A DNA stretch of 64,000 nt from Streptomyces sp. HUAS YS2 (GTDB lineage: Bacteria > Actinomycetota > Actinomycetes > Streptomycetales > Streptomycetaceae): the NCBI RefSeq assembly GCF_033343995.1, contig NZ_CP137573.1, positions 7,473,001-7,537,000 on the forward strand, written 5' to 3'. Below, piece by piece: positions 33,810-42,643 of the stretch. The position numbers were made by a program, and so were the translations under genes. Position 1 is the first letter of the stretch; the number at the start of each line of letters is the position of its first letter. The notes beneath the pieces are model-generated. The model had not been told where the DNA came from. It saw nothing but the letters and a program-made list of their open reading frames with translations, and searched no databases.

Positions 33810-35123
33810 ATGACGAGGCCCGGCGGGGGTGCGGGCGCACGGCTGTCGGCGCGCCTTGCCGTGCTCGCGGCGGCCGGTTCCCTGGTCGTGCTGATCCTCT
33901 CCGTGCGGGAGGGCGGGCTCGAGGTCGTCGCGGCCGGCCTGCTCGGGCTGGTCCTCGGCGCGGCAGGCCTGTGGTGGTTCCTGGTCCGCCGCGGTCTGCT
34001 GCGCCTGCTCGGGGCGCTGGTCGCGATCGCCGCGCCCGCCGGAGTCCTGGTCTTCTACGCGTTCGACGGCCTCTGGCGGACGGCGCTGGTGCTGATCCTG
34101 TGCTGGGGCGTGGCGCTCGTCTGCGCGCGGGACGCGCTGCGCAGGGCGCGGCCCGAGCGGTCGCAGCGGGCGGTCGTCGCGTCCCGGCCGAAGCGGCCGT
34201 TCCTCATCATGAACCCGAAGTCGGGGGGCGGGAAGGTCGGCCGGTTCGGGCTGGTCGAGAGGGCGGAAGCCCTGGGCGCCCGGGTGGTCCTGCTCGACCC
34301 CGGCGCCCCCGCCGACGTGGCCGAGCTGGCCCGGGAGGCGGTGACCGAGGGCGCCGACCTGCTCGGCGTCGCCGGCGGCGACGGCACCCAGGCGCTGGTC
34401 GCGGCGGTCGCCGCCGAACACGGGCTGCCGTTCCTCGTCGTCTCCGCCGGTACCCGCAACCACTTCGCCATGGACCTCGGCCTCGACCGCTCCGACCCGA
34501 CACGGTGCCTCGACGCGCTGACCGACGGTGAGGAACTGCGGATCGACCTCGGCGACGTCGACGGCCGACCCTTCGTCAACACCGTGTCCTTCGGCGTGTA
34601 CGCCGACATCGTGCAGCGCCCCGAGTACCGCGACGACAAAGCCGGGACGGCCCTGGCGCTCATGCCGGACCTGTTGGTCGGGGAAGGGGTCCGACGACTC
34701 GACGCACGGATCGACGGCACGGCGCTCTCCGCCCAGCAGGCCCTCCTGATCAGCAACAACGCGTACGAGTCGCCCGACGAGTTCACGGGCGGCGCCCGCA
34801 GGCCCAGGCTCGACGACGGGGAGCTGGGCGTGCTGGGAATCAGGGTGGAGGGTGCGGCGGAGGCCGCGGACCTGGCCGTACGGGGCTCCGAGTCCGACGC
34901 GCTGACGGTCACGACGGCGCAGCGGGTCGAGGTGACCACCGACGAGGCGGAGATCCCGGTGGCGGTCGACGGCGAGGCGCTGCGGATGCCCACGCCCGTC
35001 GTGTGCACCCTGCGGCCGGGCGTCCTGCGGGTCCTCGTACCGCGCGACCGGCCGGGCGTCCCGCCTCCCGCGCCGCGTGTGGACTGGCGGAAGGTCGTCG
35101 AGCTCGCCTTCGGCCGGTCCTGA
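33810..35123 (+). CDS. Membrane-anchored diacylglycerol/sphingosine kinase-family protein
   Basis: This 437-residue protein has three hydrophobic segments in the first 125 residues, then a DAGK catalytic domain: PFLIMNPKSGGGKVGRF (nucleotide loop), GVAGGDGTQALVAAV (GGDGT signature), SAGTRNHFAMDLGLD and INTVSFG-type VNTVSFGVYADIV, then a C-terminal beta domain. It probably phosphorylates a lipid or polyprenol at the membrane; the acceptor is unknown. The ATG follows GGGAGGTGGCGA. It is divergent from the SpoIIE-type gene. Confidence 0.9.
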   Translation: MTRPGGGAGARLSARLAVLAAAGSLVVLILSVREGGLEVVAAGLLGLVLGAAGLWWFLVRRGLLRLLGALVAIAAPAGVLVFYAFDGLWRTALVLILCWGVALVCARDALRRARPERSQRAVVASRPKRPFLIMNPKSGGGKVGRFGLVERAEALGARVVLLDPGAPADVAELAREAVTEGADLLGVAGGDGTQALVAAVAAEHGLPFLVVSAGTRNHFAMDLGLDRSDPTRCLDALTDGEELRIDLGDVDGRPFVNTVSFGVYADIVQRPEYRDDKAGTALALMPDLLVGEGVRRLDARIDGTALSAQQALLISNNAYESPDEFTGGARRPRLDDGELGVLGIRVEGAAEAADLAVRGSESDALTVTTAQRVEVTTDEAEIPVAVDGEALRMPTPVVCTLRPGVLRVLVPRDRPGVPPPAPRVDWRKVVELAFGRS

Positions 35124-35236
35124 CACAGGGTGCCGGTCAGGCGGAGTGGGCTCCCCGGCGGACGGTGACGACCGGAGTTGCCCCGGGGGAGACCTGGCGG
35201 GGATGCTGTCGGTCACACGACCGAGAAAGAGACGCA

Positions 35237-35845
35237 ATGCCCTACGTCGAAGCATCCGTCCGCCGCCGGCAGCTGGTGGCCGCCGCCCGCATCGCCCTCG
35301 CGAGGGACGGGGTGCCGGGCACCTCCCTGCGCGCGGTCGCGGCCGAGGCCGGGGTGTCCCTCGGCACCATGCAGTACGTGTTCCCGTCCAAGGAACTGCT
35401 CCTGCGCGCGGTGATCGAGGACGTGGTGAACGAGATCGCGGAGGTGCTCCGGGAAGCGGCCGACCTGGGGAAGGGTCTGGAGCACGCCGTGCGGCAGGCC
35501 CTCGTCGGCTTCTGGTCGCAGCTGGTCGTCGGGCGGACGGACCTCCAGGTCATGCAGTACGAGCTGACCACTTACGCCCTGCGTGCCGCGGGGCAGGAGA
35601 GCCTGGCCCGCTGGCAGTACGAGCGGTACTGCGCGGTCGTCGCCGAATGGTGCCAGCGGGCCGCCCAGGAGGCCGGCGAGACGTGCGCGGTGCCGTTCGG
35701 CCGGCTCGGCCGGATCGTGGTGGCGACGCTGGACGGCCTGATCCTGCAGTACGTGTGCGATCCGAACGACACGCGGGCGCGTGAGGACCTCGACGCGGCG
35801 ATCGAGATGATCGTCTCGCTCGCGGCTGTGCGGCGGAACGCCTAG
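35237..35845 (+). CDS. TetR-family transcriptional regulator
   Basis: This 202-residue protein has an N-terminal helix-turn-helix RQLVAAARIALARDGVPGTS, LRAVAAEAGVSLGTMQYVFP and SKELLLRAV, and a helical ligand domain after residue 60. The start ATG at 35237 has a purine-rich GAAAGAGACG upstream. It lies 145 bases before the flavin monoamine oxidase gene on the same strand; an inverted repeat in that gap is a possible operator, so it may control amine use. Confidence 0.88.
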   Translation: MPYVEASVRRRQLVAAARIALARDGVPGTSLRAVAAEAGVSLGTMQYVFPSKELLLRAVIEDVVNEIAEVLREAADLGKGLEHAVRQALVGFWSQLVVGRTDLQVMQYELTTYALRAAGQESLARWQYERYCAVVAEWCQRAAQEAGETCAVPFGRLGRIVVATLDGLILQYVCDPNDTRAREDLDAAIEMIVSLAAVRRNA

Positions 35846-35955
35846 GGGTTGTCCGTGGCGTCGCCCGACCCCTTCCTGCGACTCGGTCGCCCGTATTAAT
35901 TCAACCCGTCGAACCCTTGTCGACGGCTGAAAGCAGGAATACCGTTCCTACGTAT

Positions 35956-35971
35956 TCAGTCAAGCGACTGA
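35956..35971. promoter_or_regulatory. Inverted repeat upstream of the monoamine oxidase gene
   Basis: TCAGTC-AAGC-GACTGA is a perfect six-base inverted repeat 20 bases before the ATG at 35991, in an AT-richer promoter region following the TetR gene. It is a candidate TetR operator. Confidence 0.45.
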
Positions 35972-35990
35972 CTTACTCGGAGGGTGCGAG

Positions 35991-37340
35991 ATGACCGACG
36001 TGGACGTTGTCGTGGTGGGCGCCGGGCTGGCGGGGCTGAGCGCCGCACGCTCTCTGGTGGCGGCGGGCCGGACCGTGGCCGTGCTGGAGGCCCGTGACCG
36101 GGTCGCGGGCCGAACCTTCGGAGGATTCCTCAACAACGGGGTTCCGGTGGAGCTCGGCGGTCAGTGGGTCGGCCCCACGCAGGACGTCGTACTGCAACTG
36201 ATCGAGGAGCTGGGCCTCGAGACCTTCCCCAGCTTCGACGAGGGCGAGGCGATGACCGTCTACGACGGCAAGGTCGTCCGGTACGCCGACGAGACCTTCG
36301 GCCTTCCCCCGGAGACGGCCATGGAGGTCGGCCGACTGTGGGAGCAGCTGGAGATCCTCGCCTCGACGGTGCCGACGGAGGCGCCGTGGACGGCCGAGGG
36401 CGCCGAGGGCCTGGATCGGCAGACGCTGGACGGCTGGCTCGTCGCGCACACCGAGGACGACGTCGCCCGACGGTTCTTCCGCCTGCTGGTGCCGACCCTG
36501 TTCTCCGCGGAGTCCCCCGAACTCTCCCTGCTGCACTTCCTCTTCTACATCAGGTCCGGAACGAGCCTTCAGACGATGATCGCCACCACCGGGGGCGCCC
36601 AGGAACGGCGTGTGGTCGGCGGCACCCACCTGATCAGCGAGAAGATGGCCGCCGAACTCGGCGACGCGGTCCGGCTGAACCACGTGGTCCGCACGATCCG
36701 CCAGGACGAGGACGGCGTTGCCGTCGAGTTCGAGGGCGGCAGCGTCACGGCCCGTCGCGTGATCGTCGCCCTGCCCCCGACGCTGGCGGGACGGCTCCGG
36801 TACGTCCCCGCGCTGCCCCCGCTCCGTGACGGGCTGACCCAGCAGATGCCCGCCGGATCGGTGATCAAGTTCCACATCGCCTACGACACGCCGTTCTGGC
36901 GCGCGGAGGGACTGAACGGTCTTGTCCTCAGCGTCGACGACGCGTTCGGCGTAGTCCTCGACAACTCCCCGCAGGACGCCTCCTGCGGGGTGCTCGTCGG
37001 CTTCCTCGAAGGCGCCCACGCCCGCAAGGCGTGTCTGCTGACCGCGGCGGAGCGCCGCGAACTCGTCGTCGGAGCCCTGGTGAAGTACTTCGGCCCCCGG
37101 GCGGCCCACCCCTTCGACGTCGTGGAACAGGACTGGAACGCCGAGGAGTTCACCCGAGGCTGTTACGGCGGCCGGTTGGGCGCCGGTGCCCTGACCCAGT
37201 ACGGCCCGGCCCTCTCCGCGCCGGTCGGCCGGATCCACTGGGCCGGCGCCGAGACCTCCGAGACCTGGAGCGGCTACATGGACGGCGCCGTCCGCTCCGG
37301 CCGCCGTGCCGCGGACGAGATCCTCGCCGCTCTCTCCTGA
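35991..37340 (+). CDS. Flavin monoamine oxidase family protein
   Basis: This 449-residue FAD enzyme has the Rossmann fingerprint DVVVVGAGLAGLSAARSL and VLEARDRVAGRTFGG, ELGGQWVGPTQ, ALPPTLAGRLRYVPALPP, and the C-terminal FAD loop IHWAGAETSETWSGYMDGAV. Cys391 in TRGCYGG occupies the position where monoamine oxidases A/B bind FAD covalently. It probably oxidises an amine (putrescine- or tyramine-like) to the aldehyde with peroxide release; substrate unknown. No membrane tail, so cytoplasmic. The ATG follows CGGAGGGTGCGAG. Confidence 0.92.
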   Translation: MTDVDVVVVGAGLAGLSAARSLVAAGRTVAVLEARDRVAGRTFGGFLNNGVPVELGGQWVGPTQDVVLQLIEELGLETFPSFDEGEAMTVYDGKVVRYADETFGLPPETAMEVGRLWEQLEILASTVPTEAPWTAEGAEGLDRQTLDGWLVAHTEDDVARRFFRLLVPTLFSAESPELSLLHFLFYIRSGTSLQTMIATTGGAQERRVVGGTHLISEKMAAELGDAVRLNHVVRTIRQDEDGVAVEFEGGSVTARRVIVALPPTLAGRLRYVPALPPLRDGLTQQMPAGSVIKFHIAYDTPFWRAEGLNGLVLSVDDAFGVVLDNSPQDASCGVLVGFLEGAHARKACLLTAAERRELVVGALVKYFGPRAAHPFDVVEQDWNAEEFTRGCYGGRLGAGALTQYGPALSAPVGRIHWAGAETSETWSGYMDGAVRSGRRAADEILAALS

Positions 37341-37447
37341 CACCCGCCCGACCCCCTACCCGGCGGCGCCGTGTGGGTGGTCCGGGGTGCGGATGTGCGG
37401 TGGGCGTCCTTCACTGGAATGAGGACGTACCCACCGCTGGAGGAGAC

Positions 37448-37543
37448 ATGGCCCCTCGCCGCAGGCGCCGGGCCGCGGGCCCGTGTACGGCGACCGGGGG
37501 CGCCGCGCCGGCCGCCGGGGCCGGGAGGGCGCTGATGCCTTGA
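37448..37543 (+). CDS. Short leader ORF coupled to the next gene
   Basis: An ATG at 37448 with an ideal GGAGGAG site opens a 31-residue Ala/Arg/Gly-rich frame (MAPRRRRRAAGPCTATGG onwards) whose TGA at 37541-37543 overlaps the TTG start of the downstream membrane protein. Either it is a translated leader that couples expression or it is the true start of the next gene separated by a frameshift. No function can be assigned to the peptide. Confidence 0.4.
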   Translation: MAPRRRRRAAGPCTATGGAAPAAGAGRALMP

Positions 37544-38472
37544 CCGCCGACTCCGCCGGGGATCACCTCCTCGCCCGGTCCCTGCTGCGGGAGATCCTCG
37601 CCGACCCCCAGAGTCTCCCGGAGATCCTCGCCCTGTTCGCGGTGCGCCGGCTCGGGCCCGTGGCGCGCCGGAAGGTGGCCGCGCTCCCCGCCGACGAGCC
37701 CGCCGAGCTTCGGGCCCGGGTGGTGACCAGGGGCACCCGGGCCGCCGTGACCGAGGGTGCCTTCGTCGGCGGCCCGTTCATGGTCCTCGTCCCGGTCGCG
37801 TTCTGCGCCGCGCTGCTGCGCCAGACCCGCACGATGCTGGAACTCGCGGCGCTGGACGGCCGCGATCCGAGGACGCGCGAACGCGCCGCCGAACTCCTCG
37901 TGATCCAGGGCGTCCACGACGACGTCGAGCAGGCCGGAGCGGCTCTGGACGCCCGCGAGGGCACCCGGAAGGACGACCCGGCCGAAGTGCACCGGCACGG
38001 ATTCGCGGCGCTCTGGAACCTGGTTCCCCGGATGGCTCGCCTGCTGGGGGTGATCACTCCCGGCCAGGAGCTCGGGGCCCACCCCCGGCTCGTCCAGGCG
38101 GGCCGGTGGCTGCTGCTGGTCGCGGTCATCCTCACGGGCCTGGTCGCCCCGCTCGTGTGGCTGCCGTACATGGCGATGTCGTACAGGCGCGGCACGGCCG
38201 ACCTCATGCGCCGTGCGACGCTCTTCTACTTCGCCGAACCCGTCTCCGCCCCGCGCCGGCGCTCGCGTCTGTCCCCGGGGGCCGTGGCCGGCGCCGCGCG
38301 CGTCGGCCTCTCGATCCTGCTCCCGGTCCTCATGATCACGGGGGTCCTGGCCGCCGATCTGCGCCTGGCGGGCAGCCACTGGCCGGTGCTGGGGATCGTG
38401 CTGACGGTGGGGTCGCTGGTGGTGGGCGCCGCGTGGCTGCGGTGGCACAAGCGGCGCGACGAAGAAGAGTGA
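37540..38472 (+). CDS. Membrane protein of unknown function
   Basis: This 310-residue protein starts at a TTG at 37540 (GGGAGGG upstream, overlapping the leader stop); a GTG at 37483 would add 19 residues. There are hydrophobic stretches GAFVGGPFMVLVPVAFCAAL, LLLVAVILTGLVAPLVWLPY, VGLSILLPVLMITGVLAADL and IVLTVGSLVVGAAWL, with a charged middle region (LLVIQGVHDDVEQAGAALDA) and a basic/acidic tail RRDEEE. The layout recalls EcsC-like proteins, but I would not assign it. Confidence 0.7.
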   Translation: MTADSAGDHLLARSLLREILADPQSLPEILALFAVRRLGPVARRKVAALPADEPAELRARVVTRGTRAAVTEGAFVGGPFMVLVPVAFCAALLRQTRTMLELAALDGRDPRTRERAAELLVIQGVHDDVEQAGAALDAREGTRKDDPAEVHRHGFAALWNLVPRMARLLGVITPGQELGAHPRLVQAGRWLLLVAVILTGLVAPLVWLPYMAMSYRRGTADLMRRATLFYFAEPVSAPRRRSRLSPGAVAGAARVGLSILLPVLMITGVLAADLRLAGSHWPVLGIVLTVGSLVVGAAWLRWHKRRDEEE

Positions 38473-38591
38473 CGGTCCCGTTCCCGTCACGCTCAATTGA
38501 CGTGACCCGGAGCCGGGTTCGTGGTTACGATGATCGCGATGACTACCTCTCTCGCCAGATTGGGGGCCCCCTCTTCGCGAAGTGAGTGCTG

Positions 38592-39968
38592 ATGCTCACC
38601 GACCACGCGAACGGGGACACCCGGCTTTCCTCCTGGTCGCGCGTGCGCGAGTACGCCGTGCCGACCTCCATGATCGAGACCGCGACCGCCCGCCGACACG
38701 TCGGTGACTGGGCGGGGGCCTGTGCCGCCGCGGGCTTCGACGTAGACCTGGACCTGCGGGCCGTGGCGCATGCCCACGGTCGCGCGTTCGCGTCCCGAGT
38801 ACGCTCCGATCTGCGGCACTTGGCGCCCGACCTGCTGCGCTGGCACATGCCCAGGATCGCCCCGGACGGACTGCTGCGCCCCGGACTGACCGTCCCGCTC
38901 GCCCGGTACGACGTGCCGGGCCGGGACGGGCCGAGACCGGTGCAACTGGTGGTCCGGACCGTGCCGGCCTGGGCGGACGCCGGGCAGCGGATGAGCCTCG
39001 CCCTGTGGGACGGGACACGGGCGGACGACCTCGTCGCCCGCCATCCGCATCCCCGGCCCAGCCGAAGGTTCCGGTTCGACCTGCACCGGCACCTGTGGGA
39101 CGCCCGCAGGACCGACGAGCTGCCGCTCCGGTCCGGGGCCGGCCTTCCGTCGGAGGGCGACGTTCCGCCGGAGCTGCGGCGCTGCGCCGTGCACCGGTGG
39201 GCAGCCGAGGCCGGGATCCTGCTCCGCGCCGACGGGCACGCCGACGGTCCCGTCGCCGTGCGCGTCGGGAGCCGCCGGCTGGTCCTGGAGACGGGGGCCT
39301 CCGGCCCGCGGATCTCCGACGGGCCTCCGGGCGGCCACGGTGCCCCGCTGCCGCTCCTGCCGGACGCGGCCACCTGGGTCCTGCCCGACCTGGAGCTGAT
39401 CCGTGCCGGTGCGATCGAGGCCGACCGGCTGCACCCGCTGGTCGCCGCCGCCCTCGTACCCGGGTGGTCGACGTCCGACGGCCCGTCCCGTACGACGGAC
39501 CGGGCGGGGGAGCCGCGCATCGTGGAGTGCCGGGGCGCCCGGCACCGGATCGGGCTGGTCGACGGCGTCCTCTCCGCGCTCGACCACGACCCGGCCGAGA
39601 TACGGCGGGAGGAGCTGCTGGCCGCGCTGTCCGGCACGCCGCTGCCCTGCCTCCGGGCCATCGACGACGCGCACCGCCGCCCGGACAGCCTCACCGGCGT
39701 CCGTGAACGTCTGGACCACGGCGACATCGCCGGGGCCCTGTCCGTCGTCGAGGGACTGCTCGGCCCCGACGCGACACTGCGCGACGGACCGCTCCGGGAC
39801 GCCCTGGAAGCCGCCGTGGAGCGGCGGGTCACGTACGGGCTCTACCGGGCCGGTCTGGTCGGCCCCGCGCCCGGACCCGCCCGTCTGCCCCGGAAGCGCG
39901 TCGGCAGGCGTCCCGCCCACCCGCGCGGCGATCGCCGTACCCGCCCGCGCAACGCCGCCGGCGCCTGA
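38592..39968 (+). CDS. Unrecognised protein heading a MoxR/VWA operon
   Basis: This protein is about 458 residues. The ATG at 38592 or a GTG at 38586 may be used; the ribosome site is weak. The sequence has SWSRVREYAVPTSMIETATA, a beta-rich middle (PRPVQLVVRTVPAW, MSLALWDGTRADDL) and a basic C-terminal tail (RLPRKRVGRRPAHPRGDRRT). No membrane segments. It lies 60 bases upstream of a MoxR-type ATPase followed by a VWA/metallopeptidase-like gene, an order conserved enough in Streptomyces to suggest a substrate or adaptor role. Function unknown. Confidence 0.75.
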   Translation: MLTDHANGDTRLSSWSRVREYAVPTSMIETATARRHVGDWAGACAAAGFDVDLDLRAVAHAHGRAFASRVRSDLRHLAPDLLRWHMPRIAPDGLLRPGLTVPLARYDVPGRDGPRPVQLVVRTVPAWADAGQRMSLALWDGTRADDLVARHPHPRPSRRFRFDLHRHLWDARRTDELPLRSGAGLPSEGDVPPELRRCAVHRWAAEAGILLRADGHADGPVAVRVGSRRLVLETGASGPRISDGPPGGHGAPLPLLPDAATWVLPDLELIRAGAIEADRLHPLVAAALVPGWSTSDGPSRTTDRAGEPRIVECRGARHRIGLVDGVLSALDHDPAEIRREELLAALSGTPLPCLRAIDDAHRRPDSLTGVRERLDHGDIAGALSVVEGLLGPDATLRDGPLRDALEAAVERRVTYGLYRAGLVGPAPGPARLPRKRVGRRPAHPRGDRRTRPRNAAGA

Positions 39969-40028
39969 CGCGGGTCCTCGGCCTGCGCACGCACCCCACC
40001 GTCTTCTCGTCCCTTCCCACACGCCCAG

Positions 40029-41288
40029 GTGATCTCTTTGGCCACATTCGCCCCGTCCGTGCCTGCCCTCCGGCCCCTCGCCCCCTCCGCCTCCCAGCTC
40101 GATGTCGCGGCCGATCTGCTCGCGCTGCTGCGCGACACGCGCACCGAACCGCGCCCCGACGACCGGCTGGAGGCGCTCACCCTCGCCGTCGCCGCCGACC
40201 TGCCCGTCCTCCTGTGGGGCGAGCCCGGCATCGGCAAGACCTCGGCCCTCACCCAGCTCGCCGACTCCCTCGAACTCCCGCTCACCACGGTGATCGCCAG
40301 CGTGCACGAGCCGTCCGACTTCTCCGGCCTGCCCATCGTCGGGGACGATCCCGCGCAGCAGGGCGTGCCGCTGGCCCCGCCGGACTGGGCCGTCCGCCTC
40401 GTGCGGGAGGGCCGGGGGCTGCTGTTCCTCGACGAACTCTCCACCGCGACCCCGGCCGTCCAGGCCGCCCTGCTCCGGCTCGTCCTGGAGCGCCGCATCG
40501 GCTCGCTCCAATTGCCGCCCGGCGTCCGGATCGTGGCCGCCGCCAACCCGCGGTCCTCGGCGGCCGACGGCTGGGAGCTGAGCGCGCCGCTGGCCAACCG
40601 CTTCGTGCATCTGCAGTGGACCCACGACCACGAGGTGGTGGTGCGCGGCCTCGGCGGGACCTGGCCCCGTGCCACGCTGCCCCGGCTCGACCCGCAGCGG
40701 CTCCCGGATGCCGTGGACCGGGCCCGGCGCGCGGTGTGCGGGCTGCTCGACGTCCGACCCGCGCTCGTCCACCGGCTGCCCGGCAGCGAGACGCGCCGAG
40801 GCGGCCCCTGGCCGTCCCCGCGCAGCTGGGACATGACGGTGTGTCTGATAGCCTTCGCGACCGCGGCCGGCTCCTCACGGGACGTGCTGTCGCTGCTCGT
40901 CCGGGGCACCGTCGGCGACGGTCCGGGGCTCGAACTGCTCGCCTGGCTGGACCGGATGGACCTGCCGGACCCCGAGGAACTGCTCGCGGATCCGGAGAAC
41001 GCCGAACTGCCCGAGCGCGGCGACCGGCGTCAGGCCACGCTGGAAGGGGTCGTCGAAGCGGTCAAGGCACGTCCGAGCAAGGAGCGTTGGGACGCGGCGT
41101 GGGCGCTGCTGGTACGAGCCCTGGAAACCGGCGCGCCGGATCTGGTCGTCGTCCCCGCGACCACACTCGCCGCGCTGCGGCAGGAGGAGTGGGACGTGCC
41201 GGACGCGATCGAGCGGCTGGCCGGCGCGGTGTCGGTGTCCCGCCGCGCGGACCGCTCGGTGGCCCGTGCGGTGACGGCGGGCCGATGA
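40029..41288 (+). CDS. MoxR-type AAA ATPase
   Basis: This 419-residue protein has Walker A LLWGEPGIGKTSAL at about residues 62-75, Walker B GLLFLDELSTATPAVQ, sensor-type VAAANPRSSAADGWEL and the arginine region ANRFVHLQW. This is the MoxR/AAA5 layout. MoxR ATPases commonly remodel or insert cofactors into partners of VWA proteins, and here a VWA-like protein starts at the stop codon. The start is a GTG at 40029; a TTG at 40038 is an alternative. Confidence 0.9.
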   Translation: MISLATFAPSVPALRPLAPSASQLDVAADLLALLRDTRTEPRPDDRLEALTLAVAADLPVLLWGEPGIGKTSALTQLADSLELPLTTVIASVHEPSDFSGLPIVGDDPAQQGVPLAPPDWAVRLVREGRGLLFLDELSTATPAVQAALLRLVLERRIGSLQLPPGVRIVAAANPRSSAADGWELSAPLANRFVHLQWTHDHEVVVRGLGGTWPRATLPRLDPQRLPDAVDRARRAVCGLLDVRPALVHRLPGSETRRGGPWPSPRSWDMTVCLIAFATAAGSSRDVLSLLVRGTVGDGPGLELLAWLDRMDLPDPEELLADPENAELPERGDRRQATLEGVVEAVKARPSKERWDAAWALLVRALETGAPDLVVVPATTLAALRQEEWDVPDAIERLAGAVSVSRRADRSVARAVTAGR

Positions 41289-42580
41289 GCGCGGACACCA
41301 GCGTGGGCGTCGGCGCGGAGACGGGCGGAGCGGAGGGCGGGACTCCGGGCCCGTCCGCGCCCCTCGCCCTGGACCGGGAGAAGCTGTTCGCCGCCCGGCT
41401 GCACGCCGTGAAGGTCCGGCCCTACCTCGCGACGGCGCTCTTCGCGCTGCACGTCGTCGAATCGCGGCGGGTGCCGACCATGGCCGTCGACCGGCACTGG
41501 CGGTGCTACGTCTCCCCGCACTTCGTGGCCCGGACGCCGGTCGAGGAACTCGCCGGGGTGTGGGTGCACGAGGTGGCGCACCTGCTGCGCGACCACCACG
41601 GGCGCGGCGACCGGGTGGCGAAGCAGCGTGGGCTCACCGGTGCGGGGGACCGGCTGCGGATGAACATCGCCGCCGACTGCGAGATCAACGACGACGTCTA
41701 CGGCGACGGGCTGGCGCAGCCGGAGGGGGCGGTCCTGCCGAAGCTGCTGGGGCTGTCGGAGGGCGAGCTCATGGAGGACTACCTGCGCCAGTTCCGGCTC
41801 GGGCCGTGGCTGGACGACATGGCCGCCTGGCTGGACTGCGGCAGCGGCGCGGACGGGCTGGAGCGGGAGTGGGACCTCGGCCCGGACGGCGCGCACGGCC
41901 TCAGCGAGCAGGAACAGGACGAGGTCCGCTTCCGGGTCGCGCAGGGGATCACCGGCCGGCCGGGAGACGCCCCGAAGGGGTGGCGGCGGTGGGCGGAGGA
42001 GGTCTTCCACCCGCCGCAGCCCTGGCGGGAGTTGCTGGGTGCCGCGCTGCGCTCGGCCGCCTCCGGCTCCGGCGGGGGCACCGACCACACGTACGGCCGG
42101 CCGTCGCGCCGCTCGGTCGCGCTGCCCGGGATCGTGCTGCCGAGCCTGCGTCGTACGCCGCCCCGGGTGGCGGTGGTCATCGACACGTCGGGGTCGGTCA
42201 GCGACACCGAACTCGGCAGCGCGCTGCTGGAGGTGACGGCGATCTCCCGCGCCGTGGGCGGCCGGAGCGATCTGGTCACCGTGCTGTCGTGCGACGCGGC
42301 CGCGCGGATCGTGGACCCGCTGTGCACGGCCGAGGGGATCCCGCTGCTCGGGGGCGGCGGCACGGACCTGCGCACCGGGTTCGCGGCCGCCCTGCGGACC
42401 CGTCCGGACGTCGTGGTCGTCCTCACGGACGGCCAGACGCCCTGGCCGGAGGCCCGGCCGTACTGCCGCACCGTCGTCGGCCTGTTTCCCAGGCCGCGCA
42501 CCGGCTCGTCGTACGAGAACGACCCCGACTACCGACCGGACCGGCCGCCGGACTGGGCGCGCGTGGTCGAGATCGGCTAG
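41285..42580 (+). CDS. VWA-like protein with putative metallopeptidase domain (DUF2201-like)
   Basis: This 431-residue protein starts at the ATG overlapping the ATPase stop (ATGA). The N-terminal half has a zinc-peptidase-like HEVAH motif (VWVHEVAHLLRDHH) followed by NIAADCEINDDVY. The C-terminal half is a von Willebrand A fold with VAVVIDTSGSVSDTELG (MIDAS DxSxS), GGGGTDLRTGF and VVVLTDGQTPWP. This matches the DUF2201/VWA-like family that pairs with MoxR ATPases. The molecular target is unknown. Confidence 0.9.
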   Translation: MSADTSVGVGAETGGAEGGTPGPSAPLALDREKLFAARLHAVKVRPYLATALFALHVVESRRVPTMAVDRHWRCYVSPHFVARTPVEELAGVWVHEVAHLLRDHHGRGDRVAKQRGLTGAGDRLRMNIAADCEINDDVYGDGLAQPEGAVLPKLLGLSEGELMEDYLRQFRLGPWLDDMAAWLDCGSGADGLEREWDLGPDGAHGLSEQEQDEVRFRVAQGITGRPGDAPKGWRRWAEEVFHPPQPWRELLGAALRSAASGSGGGTDHTYGRPSRRSVALPGIVLPSLRRTPPRVAVVIDTSGSVSDTELGSALLEVTAISRAVGGRSDLVTVLSCDAAARIVDPLCTAEGIPLLGGGGTDLRTGFAAALRTRPDVVVVLTDGQTPWPEARPYCRTVVGLFPRPRTGSSYENDPDYRPDRPPDWARVVEIG

Positions 42581-42643
42581 GGCCCGTCCGGCGGTCCCGG
42601 ACGCCGGCCCCGGACCCGAGGCGGCCGGCGGTCGGTCCGCCCG

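Noticed and set aside
33654..35255. N-terminal extension of the SpoIIE-type protein opposite the lipid-kinase gene
   Set aside because: The extension overlaps the whole divergent gene and has no protein-like signal; the frame is simply open.
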